Of a stretch of 64,000 nt of DNA, positions 1 through 12,822 are shown piece after piece. Source of the DNA: Eudorina sp. 2006-703-Eu-15 (Eukaryota; Chlorophyta; Chlorophyceae; Chlamydomonadales; Volvocaceae); NCBI GenBank assembly GCA_003117195.1, contig BDSI01000032.1:798145-862144 (forward strand), given 5' to 3'. Every line of letters starts with the position of its first letter. The stretch's first letter is position 1. A model generated the notes under the pieces. The model saw only the letters and a program-made list of their open reading frames with translations, ran no database searches and was not told where the DNA came from. A program made the position numbers and the translations under genes.

Positions 1-147
1 GAAGTGGGTTTTTGTGAAATGGGCTTGTGTGAAATGGCTTTGTGTGAAATGGGCTTGTGTGAAATGGATATGGGTTTGTGTGAAATGGTTTTGTGTGAAT
101 TGGGTTAATGTGAAATGGGTTTGTGTGAAATGGGTTTGTGTGAAATG
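1..147. repeat. Degenerate short tandem repeat at the left window edge
   Basis: About nine or ten imperfect copies of a roughly 15-16 base unit built around GTGTGAAATGGGTTT fill the first 147 bases. The array is cut by the window edge, so its true length is unknown. It precedes a region with no convincing gene and is best read as an intergenic minisatellite. Confidence 0.8.
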
Positions 148-2198
148 TGGTTAGCGACCCAGGTCCTGTCCGGAGCTGATGGGCGAGGAAGGGGGGCACC
201 TGGAGTGGGCCTGCGGGTCATCATGCCCCCTGGACGTGTATGATGGGGGCTGGGGGCAGGGAGCTGGGGTTGGGGAGATTTGCCGTCTTGACTGACCCAG
301 GGATCAGGGCGTCTGCACGCCCGGGACCAGGGACCAGGGCAACTCCCCGCCCGCGGTTGCGGTGATGGCCGCAACCGCCATCAAAGCCAGCAGCCGCACT
401 TCGCACCCGGGCAGCGAAGCTGCCCCGTCGTGCCCCACCTGACGGCGACGCAGCATGCATTCCGTGTCGCTCCTACACTTCCGAACAGAAACGCAAGCCG
501 CTGGACGAGCCACGAAGACGGGTACCCATCCGCTGTGTGCCGTACATGCATGATGCACTGTGTCGTACATGCGTGATGCACGTGCGCTCTGTGTTTGCGC
601 GCGTGATGAGGTTACGGTCGGGTTGCTGCGGTGCGTGGTGCAGGGTGTCCCAAGGGCTGGTGTGGGCTGGGCGAATGAGCTGATGGAACCTGCACCCCAA
701 GGGGAGTAGACCTGAGGGGCTGTCAGGACCGAAGGTGTACGGCGTTGCACATGCTGCACTGCGAGGTAGAGAAGGCTGCACATAGGAGAAGGCTGTACAG
801 AGGAACTTTCAATGGCGGCCGGACCTCGGGACAGCCATTGGCGGTTGGACGGTTTCATAAGGCGCTTTGATTAACCAATCAACGGCCACAGGGTGGGGCC
901 TGTCGTACGACGAACCATTGGGACCCTCAGCATTCGCCACACTGCCACATGGCCACATGCTACTGTCAAAAACTCATGTCGTCAGTCAGTCATGTCGTTC
1001 GTTTTATTTCTCGGCGGCGTGGACGGCGTCGTAAGCTCTGCCGTTGGATGCCGCAAGCAGGTCAGTCAGGTTATGTCGCACTGCCCCCGCGACACCCTGT
1101 CCCTGGCGGGAGTTGGTCAAGAGTTGGCGTGCCTGGGTTGCGGCACGCTGCATCGAGTTTGCAGCCCTCACTTGGGAAGGGCGTGCATATATTCCTTACA
1201 CACGTTGCAATCTTGGTTTGAAGTTCTTTTGCACACATTCATAATTTTTTTGCACAAATTTATTGAACCACCGATATGAACATATGATAGTTGTGAAGGT
1301 GAAATCGGAAGTCCAGGGAGAGCGGGTCGGGCTCGGTATCATGTTGAGGGTTTCACGTGTCCTTGCGTGTCCTTGGCATGGTACACAAACGCGAGCTGCG
1401 CTAGCGTCAACCGCGTCAACTGAACTGAAGTCACGCATGCGGGTTGTGCGCACTTGTAACTTTGGTCATGAGTTGCGTGAGAGCGCGCAGTCAACAATGG
1501 TGCTGCGCGTGATCTCGACGGTTCCAGTCCGCGCACTTGCACAACGCGGCCGTCTGTGTAGCCTGGCGGCTGCAGGAATCGCATGCCGACCCGGGGGTCA
1601 TTGCGACCTTACTGTAATCACCGCGCTGGGGCATGAAAAGTACCCGGAGAAGATACTAAGCGGGCTGAATGGGCGCCGCAGACAGCGAATGAACGCTGGT
1701 TGAAACAATGCTCTTGCCAGGGTGCGTGCCCAACCTCGTTGCACCTTGCGCGCAGCTCGCCATAAGTCAAGTACGTAATGAAAGCTACGTTGAAGATTAA
1801 ATTCTTGGCAGAGATTGCCACATAGCGTAGTGCTGACGCTCGCGATTCCGTCAGGACTGAACCTGACACGAGACCTCCAGCCGCGATCTCCATGACGTTA
1901 CCAGGACGAAAAGACACCCCAAACAACAATACACAGAACAGAGTGATAAATGTACAGGAAATGAACGCAAGGGCAAATGGTTCAATAGTCTAAATAAGTT
2001 CCAGCGTTGTGACATACGGCAATTGTTTACTCACTCGGTGACAGGTTGCCCGGTGTGTCTCGAGAAATTGTGCATGAATTGTCAGGAATTTTATCCTCCT
2101 ACTACGACCATGGGACGTTGGCTCGATACTTCGCCCACCGGCCAAGGTAGATAGGAGTTTGTGAAGCGGCTTCTCAAGAAGCACTATGCAAACCTGAG
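148..2198. other. Non-coding region upstream of the MYND gene
   Basis: No open frame here has the codon use or splice structure of the real genes in the window. The longest frame (304-858, minus) encodes a composition-driven string with no recognisable motif. The stretch from about 1200 to 2160 is more AT-rich than the following gene and probably holds its promoter and 5' leader. I could not identify a TATA box or other element with confidence. Confidence 0.5.
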
Positions 2199-5100
2199 AT
2201 GCCTGGATTCAACCAGGTTGCACTTGCGCGCCACGCACATGGTCTCCTCGTCGCGCTCCAGCAAGTCCAGGCCCGGGCACCTCCGGGCGGACGCCCAGTG
2301 CCTCCACTCCTCTACGAGCACGTCAGCGTTATCACCGCAGCGCTACAGAAGCTTCATGAGCAGTTCACGCAGCTTATCGGCGGCGACCCGCTGGTGCTGC
2401 CACGCGGAGATGGCGGCATCCGCCCCGACGATGTCCAGCATCTGGTGCGCTGGTGGCAGGACGGCCGCCTGACGCACGTCTTGCACCGAATTTTCCTCCT
2501 CGCGGTGCGCGATGTCGCGACGGTGTGCGCCAAGGCTCCGGGCGGCCCCTCCTCCGTCAACCTCTCGCGCAATCCCTCCCGCGGTGTCTCGCGGGCGTCC
2601 AGCGTCCGTGCCGGTGGCAAGGTTTCGGAGCTCGACCAGGCGGCCAAGGCACAGGCCGCCTTCGAGCAGTTCCTGGGCACCCCCAAGGCCGCCCAGTGCA
2701 GCGCCTCCATCGTGGTGCTGCAGGCGGTGCTGCAGCTGGTGATCGACGCCATGCAGCTGCTGCGCAACCGCCCGCCCGCGTCGCTGCACCCGCCGCCGCC
2801 GCTGCCGCCACCGCCGCCAGGTTACGAGTCGGATCCCGACGACGACGGCGCGGACGCTGCGGACGGCGGCGGCGGCAGCGGCGGCGGCGCCGCCGCCCCG
2901 TCTGATAGTACTGGCCCCGAGCCGGCGAGGGAGAGCAGCAGCGCGTCGAGTCGCGGCCGCGCCGCCGCTACCGGTGCCGCTGCCACCGCGGCAACGAGCT
3001 CACCAAAGCGGACGGCAGCGGCTTCCCCCGCCACCGCCGCCGCCTTGCAGGTCACGAAGCTGCCGCGAATCAAGGCGGCGACCTCAGTGCAGCCGCCGAC
3101 CGCGCCGGCGGCGCCGCCGGCACCGGCGCCGGCGCCGCTGCCGGGGCCGCCGCCGGGGTTCCGCCCCGAGGACGAGCGCTACCAGCGGCTGTGCGCCCGG
3201 CACCTCCACCTGGACCGCCTTTACACCGCTTGGTCGGGCCTGCAGGATGCCGTCCTCGACCTCCTGTGCAACAGCCCCCTGCTCCTCAATTTGACGGAGC
3301 TGCTCCGCTACTCGGCGGCGCTGTTGGCGCTGCCCACCGTCACCACGCCGCGCACCCTCGCGCTGTGGCGCCAGGTCTGGTCCGTGGTGCCGCTGGCGGC
3401 GGCGCTGGCACACTCCGTCGCGGCGTCGGCGGCGGCGTCGCTGCTGCCTGCGGCAGCGGCGGCGGTGCCGCCGATGCCGTCCACCACGCCGCTTATGGAC
3501 CCCGCCTCGGCGGCGGTGCTGCTGGCGGCGCTGGCGGACTGTTCCTTAGTGCCTGCCGGCTGCGACCTGGCCCTAGCGGTGTCCCGGAGTGCCCTGCAGG
3601 CCAACCCGACCACCCGACACAATGTGGCACTGGCGGCGCAGCAGCTGCTGGCGACGGCGCTGCGGCTGGCGGCCGTGGCGGAGGCGGGCGACGCGTTCAA
3701 GCCGCCGCCGCCGCCGCCGCGGCTGCCCCCGGCCCCGGAGGAGCAAACCGATGTGCGAGAAGGCGGGGCCGTACCGTATAGGGCCCCGGACGGCCCTGAG
3801 CAGTCGCTTGGACTTGCGGATGACGGGACCGGCGTGCGGCTGAGCGGTGACGGTGACGGATACGGGTACGGCCAGTTTCCGGTGGGTGTCGGGGTCAGGG
3901 GTACCGGGATCAGGACTAGCGGCGACGCCGTCAGGACCAGCGGCGACGCCGTCAGGACCAGCGGCGACGCCGTCAGGACCAGCGGCGACGCCGTCAGGAC
4001 CAGCGGCGACGCCGTCAGGATCAGCGGCGACGCCGTCAGGACCAGCGGCGACGCCGTCAGGACCAGCGGCGACGCCGTCAGGACCAGCGGCGACGCCGTC
4101 AGGACCAGCGGCGACGCCGTCAGGACCAGCGGCGACGCCGTCAGGATCAGCGGCGACGCCGTCAGGATCAGCGGCGACGCCGTCAGGATCAGCGGCGACG
4201 CCGTCAGGATCAGCGGCGACGCCGTCAGGACCAGCGGCGACGCCGTCAGGACCAGCGGCGACGCCGTCAGGACCAGCGGCGACGCCGTCAGGACCAGCGG
4301 CGACGCCGTCAGGATCAGCGGCGACGCCGTCAGGACCAGCGGCGACGCCGTCAGGGCCAGCGGCGACGCCGTCAGGACCAGCGGCGACGCCGTCAGGACC
4401 AGCGGCGACGCCGTCAGGATCAGCGGCGACGCCGTCAGGACCAGCGGCGACGCCGTCCGAGTTACGGACCAAGCCGCCCGGGCCAGCACGCAAGGCGATT
4501 CCCCTCCAACTGCGGCCCCACCAGGACGCATCCCCGATCCAAATGCATCCCCGCCGCCGCGGCCCAGCCTGCAAGGCGAGGCTCAGAATGGAGAACAGGT
4601 GGCAGCGGCGACGGCGGCGGCGACGGCGGCGGCGACGGAGTCCGCTGCAAACGGCACCGCTGCAGGGGCTGCGGCTGACGGTGCTGTACAGGCGGAAGCG
4701 CACTCCGTTACTGCGGCGGCCCCAACCGAACCAGCGCCAGGCAGCGTGGCGGAGGGCGGCGGCGCGGCACCCGAGGATGTGGCCGATCCCTCAGGCCAAG
4801 CGCCCGAAGAGCCAGAGGCCGCGGCGGCGGCAGATGCCGCCGCCGATCCGCGGGGCGCGCAGCCCGAGGGTGAGGAGGCGCCTGCACCGGCTGACGGCGC
4901 GCCTGTGGGGGAGAGCGGCACCGCAGCGGCCGTGTCGGTTAGTGAAGGCGGTACCGGGGCAGGGGACGGCGGCGCGGCGGAGGTGGCGGCGGAAGCTGGA
5001 GCGAGGGAAGAGGCGGCGGCGCCGCCGACGGCGGGAAGCGACGCCGCGGTGGCGGGAAGCGACGCCGCAGTGGCGGGCCCGTCTGTCTTTGCCGGTGCGG

Positions 5101-8100
5101 CCGGGGAGGCGGCGGCGGCGGCGGCGCTGGCGGCCGCGGGATCGCGAGCCGCGGGCGGAGTGGACGTGACGTCGCAGGCAAGAAGGGACCCGGCGGCGGC
5201 GGAGCCGCGCGTCTCCGAAACCACTGGTACCGCTGTGCCAGTCGCAGACGCTGCACTCGGGGATGATGACGGGTCGGCAGCAGCAGAGGTCGTCGGGTCG
5301 GTCCCAATGGCCAGTGACGGGGTTGCTGCCGCAGCGGGGTTGTCGTTTCTTCCGCCGCCGCCGCCGCCGCCGCTGGCCACGCCGCCGCCGCCGCCGCCAC
5401 CGCGTGACGCCGCCGCCGCCGCGGCGTTGGCGGTCCTCAGCAGCCCCGCCGTTGAATACTTCCTCTGCGAGCGCCAGGCGAGCGCCGTCGTACAGGCGTA
5501 CAGCGAGCTGGCGGCCACGGCGCCGCCGCCGCTGTCAGGCGGCAGCGGCGGCGGCGCCAACAAGGCCGTTGCTGCCATTGCGGCGTCCGCGTCTGCCTCC
5601 CTCAACACCACATGGATTGTGGAGCCTATGCTGGCGGGAGCGCCTCCCGCCGGTGCCGCCGGCCGCGGCGGCGGCGGCGGCCACGCCACCGACGGCGCAA
5701 TCGCCACCGGCGGCGTGTCGCTGACGGGCGTGTTGGAGGTCGCCCGGTCTTGCGGCCTGGACCTGCTGCCGGTGCCGGCGCTCCCCTGGAGCGTCTCCGT
5801 CGAGGCCGCCCTGGCGGCGCTGCCCGACCTGCGCGCCGCGCAGCAGGCCGCCGCCAAGGCCCTCTCCGCCAACGTCAGCGCCGCCGCCGCCGCCGGCTAC
5901 AACGCCCTCGCCGCCGCCCTCGCCTCTGCGCCCAACGCCGCCATCGATGCGAGTGTAGGGCCCCTAGGACACAACCTCCGGGTCGACTCTGCCGGTGTGG
6001 GGACGCTGTCAGGCGCCACGTGGTCCTCGGCGGCGCTGCCGGCCGACCCCGCCGTCGCCGCCGCCACCTCGGCAGCGGCGGCTGCCGCCGTCGGCCTGCC
6101 CATCAACGCCCAGCTTGGCCGCCGGCGCAAGGATGCTTCGGGCCCGTCAGGCAGCGGTGGCGGCAGCAGCAGCAGCGGCGGCGGCGGCGGAGGAATGGTG
6201 ACGGGACCGACGGCGGCGCCGAAGTTGCCGCCCCTGCGGCTGCCGATGCGGCAGATGGACTCAGACGCGCGGCGCCGGGAGGCGCAGAAGGTGCAGCGGC
6301 AGCAGGACGCAGTGGAGAGGGAGGCGCAGCTTGTGGCGCTGGTGAAGGCGACGGCGGGCACGTGGCGGGGCCTTATCTCCGTCACGGCGGCGGCCACCGG
6401 CGCGACGCTGCTCGATCCCTTCGGCGGCGACGCCGATGCCGACGCCGGCGCGGAAGGGCAAGGCGTCGTGTACGACGAGCGCGTGTACGGGGCCGCCGGC
6501 CGGCCCGTCACGCCGTCAGGCCACGTTCCGAGCGCCAGTCGAGCGCTGCTGCAGCTCATCTCGGTGGCGGCGGTGTGCCGGGCCGCGAGCAAGGCAGAGA
6601 CGGCGGCGGCGGCGGCGGCCGCCGCCGCCGCAGTTAGTCAGAGCGACGGCGGCCACCCCGGTCGCGCCGCCACCTCGCCGCCGCGGCTGCGCAGCGGTCG
6701 CAGCGCGAGCTACCAGAGCGAGCCCGGCGGCGCCGCCGCCGCCGCCGCCGTCGCGGCCGCGACCGACGCGCCGGAGGAGAGCCTAGCGGCGCTTTTGGGG
6801 ACGCTGGTGCGGAACCTGACGGCGGCGCACCGGCTTTGCTCGGAGCCGGAGCGTACGGCGCTGCACGAGCAGCTGGCGGCGCTGCTGTCGGCGGCGTTAG
6901 CCTCGTCGCAGGTGGGTCTCATGTGTGGTGCGGCATATCGGCGTATGTGGGCCTGCAGGCGGTGCCGCCGGCGGGTCCTCGCAGCCCTTGGCGGGTCGCT
7001 CTCTGATTGCACCCTCGCTGTAGCCCGTTTCCCCAGCACCCGCCGTTGGTCTGGTATGCCGGTGGCCGCCGCTCAGCGCCCCCTTCCTTCCTCCCGTCCT
7101 CCCCTGGAGAGACTCGAACCACGGTAGCCCCTCTGCTGTTTGGTGCACACGCACATCACCCATCACCCACGCCCGCAGCCACGCCCCTTGCATGAAGTGC
7201 ACTCTTGCGACGAAAACACATTGCAGCCTGCTTCCAACCATCCATCCATCCCCCGTCGTCCTATGTTCCATTGCCTCCATATCCCGCGGCTCGGTCCTTC
7301 TGTTGACGTACACACACACACACACACACACACATAATTCTCTTTTACACACACACACACACACAAACACACACATGGCTTCAAGGACATGGCTTCGAGG
7401 CGACTGTGCCTCGGTGGACAGTGTGTACAGTGGAATGAGGAGTGGCTGGCCCCTGGGCCTCTGAATAATCAGATGGTTGAAGGACAACAGGAACGCAGCG
7501 CTCCTGCTATGATCAGGGTGTACAGGCGCTGGTGTGCGTGCCTGGTGGTAGTCAAATAACGCGGCTGTAGAGCATGCGTCTGGTGGCAAGGGGGCTGTAG
7601 GCACCTGGGCTAGTTGAGCTGGCTAATGGACTATCAGGTGGACGCAGTCCTGCGATGATTACGGTAGGCGGTGAGTACCCCCCTCGATGGGCGGTACAGT
7701 GTGGACTAAGTGGACTACGCCCCTCCTCATCAGAGGAGTGCTTCGGCGGTCTCCCGAATGGGGCGGGTTAGCGCCCCCGGCCAGCGTCGGCCCGGCAGAT
7801 ATGTAACGATACACACACACACACACACAGGGCGGCGAGCTTCTCGCCAAACACAGGACGGCGACGGCACTTGTGTGCCCCTTGCATGCCACGCACCCCT
7901 GCCCTGCCTGCGAAGCAGCACACCGCCTGGGTGGTTCCTTCGGGCGTGTTTCTTACTGTTGCCGAACACCGCCTTGGCCTGCCGTGCACCGTATACCGTA
8001 TCCCACACTTTTGACTCCCAACCACATCGGGGTCCGGATCCTTGAGCATCATCACCACGGCCACCACCGCCACCACCACCACTACCGCCGCCTGCCCCTC

Positions 8101-11100
8101 TGTCAGAGCATGCTGGCCCGCACGGGCAGCCCGGACGTGTCCACGCCGCTGGTGGCGGTGCCGGAGGCCTGCCTCGCCTGGATGGCAGACGCGGAGCGAC
8201 AGCGCGCCGCGGAGGCGGCCCTGGCGGAGCGGGAGACCGAGGCCGCAGAACTGGCGGCGGCGGAGGCGGAGGCGGCGCAGCTGGAGCGCGTCCTCTCACG
8301 GCCCAGTGAGGAGTTCACGGACGAGGAATTCGAGGCGTGGTCGTCGCGGCTCGTCAGCGGCAGCGGGGTCGAGTTCGCCGAGGGCAGCGGCGGCGGCGGC
8401 GGCGAGCGGGCCAGCGTGCGCGGGATGAGCCGCGCGGCGGCGGCGGCGGTGGCGCGCGCGGCGGCGGTTCGGCTGGCGGCGGCGGCGCGCGACGCGGCGC
8501 GACTGCGGGTGGCGGTTGCGATGTGCGAGGCGTGCCTTAGGTTCCTGGTGGCTCACCACCAGGGCATGGTGGCGACGCTGATGCGGGCGGGGCTGTTGAG
8601 GCCGGGTCTGAAGCTCCGGGAGGAACACAGCCGCCACGCGGGCCTGCTGCACAAGGTGCGGCCGGGGGACCGGGCGGCCGGGGGACCGACCGACCCCCCT
8701 ATCGCCCGCTGGGTGTGTCTGGGCTGTTTCTTTTTAACCCTTTCTCGCCCGCTGCCCGTGTGAATTGTGCATTTGTCCCTCCGGGGGCCAACCGCAACAC
8801 GTCGGGATGCAGCGCTGCGCTGTCGAACCGCAACATACCGGGGCCGTGGCCTGCTTAAGTAACACGCAGGGTTGTGGCTGTGTTCCCTGGGCCGTCCGCG
8901 CCGCCGCGTCTGCTGGCGATCTGGACACCCGGTTCAAACCACTCGGTGTTCTCAACACCGATACTGCACACCGGCTGATCATGGAGCGGGAGGGAGTGGG
9001 AGGGAGTGGGTTCAGGGCGGAGGAGTCGATAAGGCGGAATCCGTTGACCGATCCCCCGGACCTGACCCTCACCTGCTCTCACCTCACCTGTCCTCACCTA
9101 CCCTCACCGCACCTGTCCTCACCTACCCTCACCGCACCTGTCCTCACCTACCCTCACCGCACCTGTCCTCACCTACCCTCACCGCACCTGTCCTCACCTA
9201 CCCTCACCGAACCGAACCGAACCGCACCTGATCTCTCACCCGCCCGCAGACGCTGGGCATGCTGGCCCACCTCGCGGCCTGCTGCGCGTCGGCCGTCGCG
9301 GAGGCGAACGCCCCGCGCGCCCTGCACGCCGCCGCCGCCGCCCCCAACGCGCCGCTGCACCGCTCACCCATGGCCCTGGCGGCGGCCTCCCACGCCATGG
9401 TTGCCACCGCCGTGGAGGCCACCTACGCACCCGTGCTCCGCGCGCTGCACAGCGCCCTGCTGTCCGTCCGCAAGTGCCTGGCGGTGTGCTCGCAGCAGCT
9501 GGCGGCCGCCGGCGGCGCCGCGCTGGGCCTCGAGCCCGTCGCGGCCGTGTGCGCCGTACTATGCGCCTTTCCTGGACGCCTGGTGGCGCGGCTGCTGCCG
9601 GCGCACGAGCTGGCTGTCCTGCGGCCCGCCAGTGCCGCCGGCGAGGGGGCAGGCGCGGAGCCGCCGCCCGCGGCGGCGGCGGCGGCGAGCGGGACGGTGT
9701 CCGTGGAGCCGTCCGGCGCGACCACGGCGACTTACTCGGCCGCCGCGGAGGCGTCGGCGGGCGGCGCGTCGGCGAGCGAGACGGTGTCGCCGCGGAGCGA
9801 GCCGTCGTACGGCAGCGGCGGCGGCGGAGGCGGCCTGGCGCCCGCGCAGCCGCAGCCTCATTACGCTTGGGGCTTGGAGCCAATCCTGGAGGTTTCGGAG
9901 CTGTCGGCAATTTCGTCGTACCCGAGCCAACCGCCGGGGCAGCAGCAGCAGCAGCAGCAGCAGCGGCGCCGTCGTGGCGGCAGGCTGCAGCGGCCATCCG
10001 GCAGCGCCAGCGGCAGCAGCGTTGCACCGGAGGAGACATCGTATGACGATGACCTGGACAGTCCCGGTGCTGCCAGCAGCGGCGGCGGCGGCCGCCGCCG
10101 CACCGCCGCGTCGATGGATTCAGAACAACAAAAGTACGACACGGACGACTTTGAGGCCGACGACAGCGCAACGCCCGCGGCGGCACCGTCCGCATCCGCC
10201 GCGCCCGCGGAGGCAGCCGTCAATGGCACCGGCGGCGACAGCGGCATGGACCAGGCCGCCGCCGCCGCCGCGGTGGCGGCCGCAGTGCCGTACATAGCTC
10301 GCGTCATCGCCTCCAGCGCGCTCCATACCACCGTACCCGCCGCCTGGCGGGTCTTCACGAGCCTGGTGTCACAGCTGGGGGCCACCGAGCTCGCCGCCCA
10401 GGAGCAACGCCGGCAGGCTCGGCAGCAACAGCGCGAGCGGGAGCAGCAGCGGCTGATGTGGGAGCAGTACCGTGCCTCCGGCCTCTCCTGGGCCGACCCA
10501 TGGGCCCGCGGACCCACGGGTCTCATTGACGACGGCACGGTGGACGACACCGGCAGCTACACGACCTACAGCTACGACTCCGCTAGCCGGGACGGCGCCG
10601 GCGGCGGCGGCGGCGCCACGCCGCCGCCTCCAGAGGTGACCCACGGGTCGGTCCTATCGGCCGACCAGCTGGGCGCGCTCTCCAGCGCCACCACTGGCCT
10701 GTGGGACCTGCTGCACGTGCTGCTAGCCGTACACCGAGGCGCGGGGGCACCCTGGCCCGAGGAGGCCTTTGCGCTGCCGCTCGACCGGGAGACGGAGCTG
10801 CGGCGGGTGCTGCAGGAGCTGCAGCGGCCCTTCACACCGCCGCCGCGGCCGCAACAGCAGCAGGAACAGGAGCAGGAGCAGAAGCGCGGCGGCGGCGCTG
10901 GAGACCCAGCGGTGGCGGTGGCGGCTACGCCGGAGCCACCGGAGCCGCCCGCGAGTGTCGTCAGCGGCGGTGGCGGCGGCAGCGGCACGCGTGACGGCGC
11001 TGGCAGCCGGGTGAGCTGGCACGACGCGACCCGCGACGGCGGGGAGTCCAGGGTCAGCGCCAACGGCGCGGCGCAGGCGGTGGCGGGGAGCGCCCCCGAC

Positions 11101-12822
11101 ACTCAGGACAGGGCTGCGCCTTCGCCGGATGGCGCCGCGGCGGCGGCGTTGGTGCCCGGCTCCCCGGCCGGTGATGCGGCCGGACCGGGGTCGGGGACGG
11201 GGGACACTGCGTCCGTTGAATCTGGCAGCGCCATAGCAGTTGCTCAGGAGGGGAATCCGTCGGCGGCCACGCCCGAGCCGGATGGCAGCGTCAGAGCGAC
11301 GCAAGAGGGGACACAGGCGGGGCCACAGGCGGAGGTAGCGGAGGCGGCGGCGGCGGTTGCCGAGGCGGCGGCGGAGGTGGCAACGGAGGCGGTGGCGGCG
11401 GAGGCGGCAGCGGAGGTAGCAGCGGAGGCGGTAGCCGAGGCGGCGGCGGACGCGGCAGCGGAGGTGGTCTCGGAGGCGGCAGTGGAGGCTTCAGCAGAGG
11501 CGGAAGTGGAGGCGGCAGCAGAGGTGGCAACAGAAGCGGCCGCTGGCGACCCGGCGTCCTGCAGTGCACAGGTCGACGGGCAGGACGGCGTCGCCGCGGG
11601 CGTGGTCGCTGCTGAGGCGGCTGGCGTGGGCGGTGATGCGGGCGCTGGAACGCTGGCCGATGCCGGCACCTGCCTCGATGGCCCGGATGAGCCGCCTGCT
11701 GCTGCTGATGCTGCCACTGCCGCGGGCGTTTGCGAGGCGGACGCCGCTGCGGCTGAGCTCTCACAAGAGGCGCTCGGCCAGCAGCATGAGTCTGTCATCA
11801 GTGGGGAGGAGGAGGAAGCGCCGTCGCTGCCACCGCCAGCGGAAGCGCAGGCGGAGGCGGAGGCATCCCGCGGCCCAACGGCCGACGGCGAATCGCCACT
11901 GCCGCCGCCGCCGGTGGAGCCAGCAGAGCCGCCACCGTCGCCGCCGCCGCCACCGGCGGAGCCGGCGGAGCCGCCACCGCCGCCACCGCCGCCACCGCCG
12001 GCGTCGCTGACGGAAGCCGTCCCGCAGTGGCGCGAGGCGGCCATGTTGGTGGAGCAGGTGTTCAGCCTGTCGGAGGCCTGGAAGGAGCTACGGGCGATGG
12101 ACAGCCTCCTGGAGGAGAGCCCCAGATCGCATGCGCCGCGGCTGCTTATCGGCGACCAGCCGGTGCCGGCGCCGCCGGCTGCGGCGGCGTCGCCCAAGGG
12201 CGCCGGCGAGCCGTCGGCCGCCGCCCTGCTGGCATCGTTCCTGCGCGGCGGCATCGCCGCCGCCGGCAGCGGCGCTTCCGTCATCAAGGCCCGGCGGTCC
12301 CGCTCGAGCAGCGGCATGGCGGCAGCGTCGGCAGCCGCCGCCGCCGCCGCCGCTGCCGCGGCGGCGGAGGCCGCGGCGCCGCCCCGGATTCTCTTGACCG
12401 CAGCTGAGGCGACCCGCGGCATGGCGGGCGCGCCTTCCCTGGGCCTCCGCGACGGGCTTACGACTGCGGCGGCGCCGCCACCGTCGGGGTGCTCGTACGC
12501 GGGCTGTACGACGCTGGCGGGCGCCACGGAGGTGGCCCAAGGGCGGGCGCTGATCTGCCAGTGCGACCGTGTCAGTTACTGCAGCTCCACCTGTCAGATG
12601 CTGGACTGGATGGACGGACACCATTTGGTGTGCAAGAGCAGACCCCGTCGGGGCGCCGCCCCTGCTGCTGCGGCGGCGGCGGCGGCCGCGGCGGCGGGGG
12701 TTTCGGCCGTCGGCGGTGCCGCACCGTTGGGCGTGGCGGCGGCGATGTCCGGCGCGAGCGGCGCCGGCGGCCTGGGCGCGCAGGCGTCTTTCGGGCGGCG
12801 CGCTATGATGTCCCGCCGCTAA
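2199..12822 (+). CDS. Giant low-complexity protein with a C-terminal MYND zinc finger
   Basis: Three exons splice in phase 0: 2199-6911, 8107-8655 and 9250-12822, giving about 2944 residues. The C-terminus carries a MYND-type zinc-binding motif at about residues 2835-2882. The ligands I see are C2835, C2840, C2857, C2859, C2865, C2869, H2878 and C2882, including the typical YCSSTCQ core and a DW before the His. The spacing is slightly looser than the consensus (W-x3-H rather than W-x2-H). MYND fingers usually mediate protein-protein contacts, and the family is large in volvocine algae. The rest has helical stretches separated by Ala, Pro and Gly runs, a 26-copy heptapeptide array (nucleotides 3918-4463) and an Ala/Glu/Val-rich helical block (11335-11550). 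There is no SET domain. The start is the ATG opening the first frame; an upstream 5' exon cannot be excluded. Cellular role unknown. Confidence 0.8.
3918..4463 (+). repeat. Coding minisatellite, 21-base unit, 26 copies
   Basis: A 21-base unit repeats 26 times inside exon 1 of the MYND gene and encodes the heptapeptide SGDAVRT. Variation is nearly confined to the last residue (T, I, A or V), mostly a single C/T change in an ACC/ATC codon. Copies are almost identical, so the array is recent or kept uniform by unequal exchange. Since 21 is a multiple of three, the other frames also stay open, which explains long false ORFs on both strands. Confidence 0.95.
7310..7375. repeat. Two (CA)n microsatellites in MYND intron 1
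   Basis: Pure CA runs at 7310-7334 and about 7347-7375 lie in the intron 6912-8106. They are separated by a short T-rich spacer. Confidence 0.9.
7811..7830. repeat. (AC)n microsatellite
   Basis: A pure AC run near the 3' half of MYND intron 1. It is the third dinucleotide array in the same intron. Confidence 0.9.
9086..9210. repeat. Intronic minisatellite, 25-base unit, 5 copies
   Basis: Five near-perfect copies of a pyrimidine-rich 25-base unit beginning ACCTGTCCTCACC lie just upstream of the acceptor at 9249 in MYND intron 2. The array may act as an extended polypyrimidine tract. Confidence 0.9.

Noticed and set aside
3308..4703. Long antisense and alternative-frame ORFs across the 21-base array
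   Set aside because: A repeat unit divisible by three keeps every frame open; only the SGDAVRT frame continues into the spliced MYND protein.
4583..5872. 429-aa minus-strand ORF opposite the MYND gene
   Set aside because: A mirror of GC-rich Ala/Gly codons in the real exon; no motif and no independent splice structure.
11244..12527. 427-aa minus-strand ORF opposite MYND exon 3
   Set aside because: Reverse complement of GCG/GAG-rich coding sequence; it overlaps the MYND finger, whose plus-strand ligands are clear.
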